A stretch of 64,000 bases of DNA from Cinclus cinclus (lineage: Eukaryota > Chordata > Aves > Passeriformes > Cinclidae), in contig NC_085049.1 of the NCBI RefSeq assembly GCF_963662255.1, positions 25,390,142 to 25,454,141 on the forward strand, read 5' to 3'. The notes beneath the pieces were generated by a model that did not search any database, was not told where the DNA came from, and saw only the letters and a list, made by a program, of their open reading frames with translations. How positions within the stretch are numbered: position 1 is the stretch's first letter; the number at the start of each line of letters is the position of its first letter. A program made the translations under genes and the position numbers. Of this stretch, positions 32,486 through 64,000 are shown one piece after another.

Positions 32486-34651
32486 CCCTAGAGAGGTAAC
32501 TGATGTGAAACTTTGGTTTCAGCATCTTGAGAGCTGTGTGAAGACCTGCAGAGCACAGCGGTACCCAGCCAGCAGTGAGGATGGGACCCACACACCCACA
32601 AATCCATCAGGTTTCCCTCAGGGATGCTGCAGGTCCTGGTGGTTACTCACAGTGGGGGTGATCACACTTGGTGTGGTCAGTGAGGGGTGGCAGGGGCTCA
32701 CTGCAGCCCCTGTTACCTTTAAAATGAGAAGTTTTGCTGTGCATTCATTTACACAGAGTGGGGAAAACCTGTGGGGTGGGGATGGACTGTTCAGCTGCTT
32801 TGTTCTCTGTTCTCCATTCCTCACCTGAGATGGTCTTTGCTCACCTGGCAGCTTTAGGCCTCACGCTCAGCATGAATGTCCCAGGAAAAGCATGAAAGTG
32901 TGACTTGGGGCAGATTTGATATTCAGAAATGAAGTGAGCCTTAATGTATTACTGGTTTCTCTTTTTAGCTATGGGATGATCTGGTTTCTTACCTACTCCA
33001 GGTAGTAAAAGCCACAGCTGCTCCAAAAATAATGATTCTTGGCCAGGTTTTTTTTTTTTTTAAAAAAACTGGTGAATAGGGCAACTCAAACCATAGAGAG
33101 AAAATGACACTCAGACAATAAACCCCTGAATCTTTCCCTGGCCTCTTATCAGGCTCTTTTCTGAGATAGCTCCAATTCTTAACTCTGCAAAAAAAACTCT
33201 TCCACACCCTTAGATTTTTTCAGTGAGCTATATCCACCAGCTCAGGGATGGGTCTGACTTCCATGAATGCAGAGAGGGCACGGAGTGTGGAAGTGGAAGA
33301 GCAAGTCTTTTGGGGGTAGGTAGCCTTTAAGGCAGGCTCAGCTGTGCCATGCATTATGTATTATGTCTAAGAGACTTCTATGCTGATGGGCTGACTGTCT
33401 CCTAAACCAATTGCCTTGGACTGGTTTTACCTTAGGTGAGTTCAGAGCCTTTCCCTCCATGCCTGCTGGTGCAGTGGTTTTCTCCGCAGTGCCAGAGATG
33501 TCCGGGAGCTCACCCTGAGATTTTGCTCCCTGCTGAACTGTGGGTTTTGGGCAGGTTGTGCTCTGTGCTCAGAATCAGATTCAGCTTGCACAGCTGTCCC
33601 AGAAGCACTGGCTTCTCAACCAGATGTGTAATATAAGCACCAGGCAAGCAGGCAGCTGCTCTGGGGAGCTGTGAGGATCTCAGGCTGCGAGTTAGGGACC
33701 AGCACCTCTGTAGATGTGTGTCCACTGCTTGCAGCATCCCAGCTCTGTGCTAGAGAAGACAGGGGCATGCTGTGCCCTAACTTAGTAGTCACTAAGCTCC
33801 CTGGGTGGAGGACATGGGCCCAGAGGCCAGGAAAGACCTGTGGCATAGAAAAAGCAAAAAAAAATCCAGGTGAAAAGTCAGGGACAGGACTGCAAGGAGG
33901 GGCAGAGTGCATGCCAAAACAGCCTTTGTAGCTCTGTAAAAGCTGGCAGAGCTGCAGAGCTGCTAAAGCAGCCAACGGCTGATGCAGAGCCCTGGGAACA
34001 GAGCTGGAGATAATTGTGGAGGTAGGAGATGAGTAAACTTGGGCTTCCAGACTGCTGAACTGAAAAAGAAGAGGCAACAGCATTTAACCTGGCAAGGAAC
34101 CCGAGAGACACCGTGTAAATGAGTCAACTCTAACTCCTGCAGATAGCCAGCAGGTAGGAAAACTCCACGGGGGTAAGGGGAGGGTGTGTCTCGAGGGGAG
34201 GACTCAGGGGCTGGACTCAAATCAGGTGGTGAACTCAAAGTGTCCTCCCTGTTGGAGCTGGCTCAGGGTGGTGCTGACTTTACAACAGTCCAGTGTCAAC
34301 TGTTCTTAAGGTGCTGGTGGCTCAGGAGCTCGAAACCATTTTTACCTCCCTCTGAGAGAAGGAAAAGAAAGAGCTCTGGCCCCAAAACAGTTGAGACCTT
34401 TCTCAGGTCAGTCTTAAATTCTTACCTCTCCCAGCAGCTGCTTCTCAAGCCCTGAGGATTTCACTGAGCCAATTTAATGCTGGTGGTCAGACAGTTTAAA
34501 CTCATTAGCTCCCAGCTATCTGAATAATTTTCTCCTGGGATCCCAGCACACGGGCAGACTGCTCTAACCAGAACTGCAGAGCCCTGTCACAGGACCTGGA
34601 CCTTTGCTGACTGCTGTGGCCTGTGTGGTGAGCATTCAGGGGCTGAAGAAA

Positions 34652-64000
<29,349 letters not shown>

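Larger units (their letters stand above)
24289..34500. other. Intergenic region between LDHB and GYS2
   Basis: No coding exon can be supported. The region holds an A/C-rich low-complexity tract beside a CR1 3' end (28.5-29.0 kb) and a second CR1 3' end (32.1-32.5 kb). The part from 33.2 to 34.5 kb is more GC-rich and leads into GYS2 exon 1, so it may include GYS2 regulatory DNA, but I can point to no clear element. Confidence 0.75.

Noticed and set aside
33200..34650. An endogenous retrovirus or LTR upstream of GYS2
   Set aside because: No paired LTR ends, primer-binding site or polypurine tract is seen; the region is simply more GC-rich.

Overview
The window looks like bird nuclear DNA. It has vertebrate split genes with GT-AG introns, several CR1 LINE fragments of the avian type, rare CpG outside one strong CpG island, and a protein-coding core close to avian LDHB. 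I cannot fix the species. Nothing points to bacterial, viral or plasmid sequence.

Two genes can be supported, both on the + strand and head to tail. LDHB (L-lactate dehydrogenase B, H subunit) is complete. Its promoter CpG island lies at about 13,990-15,080, a non-coding first exon probably ends at 14,451, and seven coding exons between 15,183 and 24,108 join to an intact 333-residue protein. The poly(A) signal is at 24,264. GYS2 (liver-type glycogen synthase) begins with its ATG at 34,652 and runs off the right edge. Eight coding exons are present, giving the first 390 codons plus two bases of the next. This is a little over half of a protein of about 700 residues, and the catalytic C-terminal half lies outside the window. 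The LDHB-GYS2 order and orientation match the vertebrate block ABCC9-KCNJ8-LDHB-GYS2. KCNJ8 would therefore be expected to the left, but none of it is visible.

Layout: 1-13,990 is intergenic, with simple repeats, a 110-bp tandem duplication and an old MIR-like SINE. 13,990-24,290 is LDHB. 24,290-34,500 is intergenic, with two + strand CR1 3' ends. 34,500-64,000 is GYS2, mostly introns; introns 1 and 4 are about 8.4 kb each. The introns hold CR1 and MIR-like remnants, mononucleotide runs and a few CpG-dense or TATA-like spots.

Both enzymes serve carbohydrate metabolism. LDHB interconverts lactate and pyruvate in the cytosol, favouring lactate oxidation in aerobic tissues. GYS2 stores UDP-glucose as glycogen in liver. 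Their adjacency is ancestral synteny and does not show co-regulation. I found no undescribed system. The observations most worth a second look are the Met at residue 30 in the LDHB nucleotide-binding loop, the absence of the mammalian readthrough signal and peroxisomal tail after the LDHB stop, and the duplicated motifs in the LDHB CpG island.
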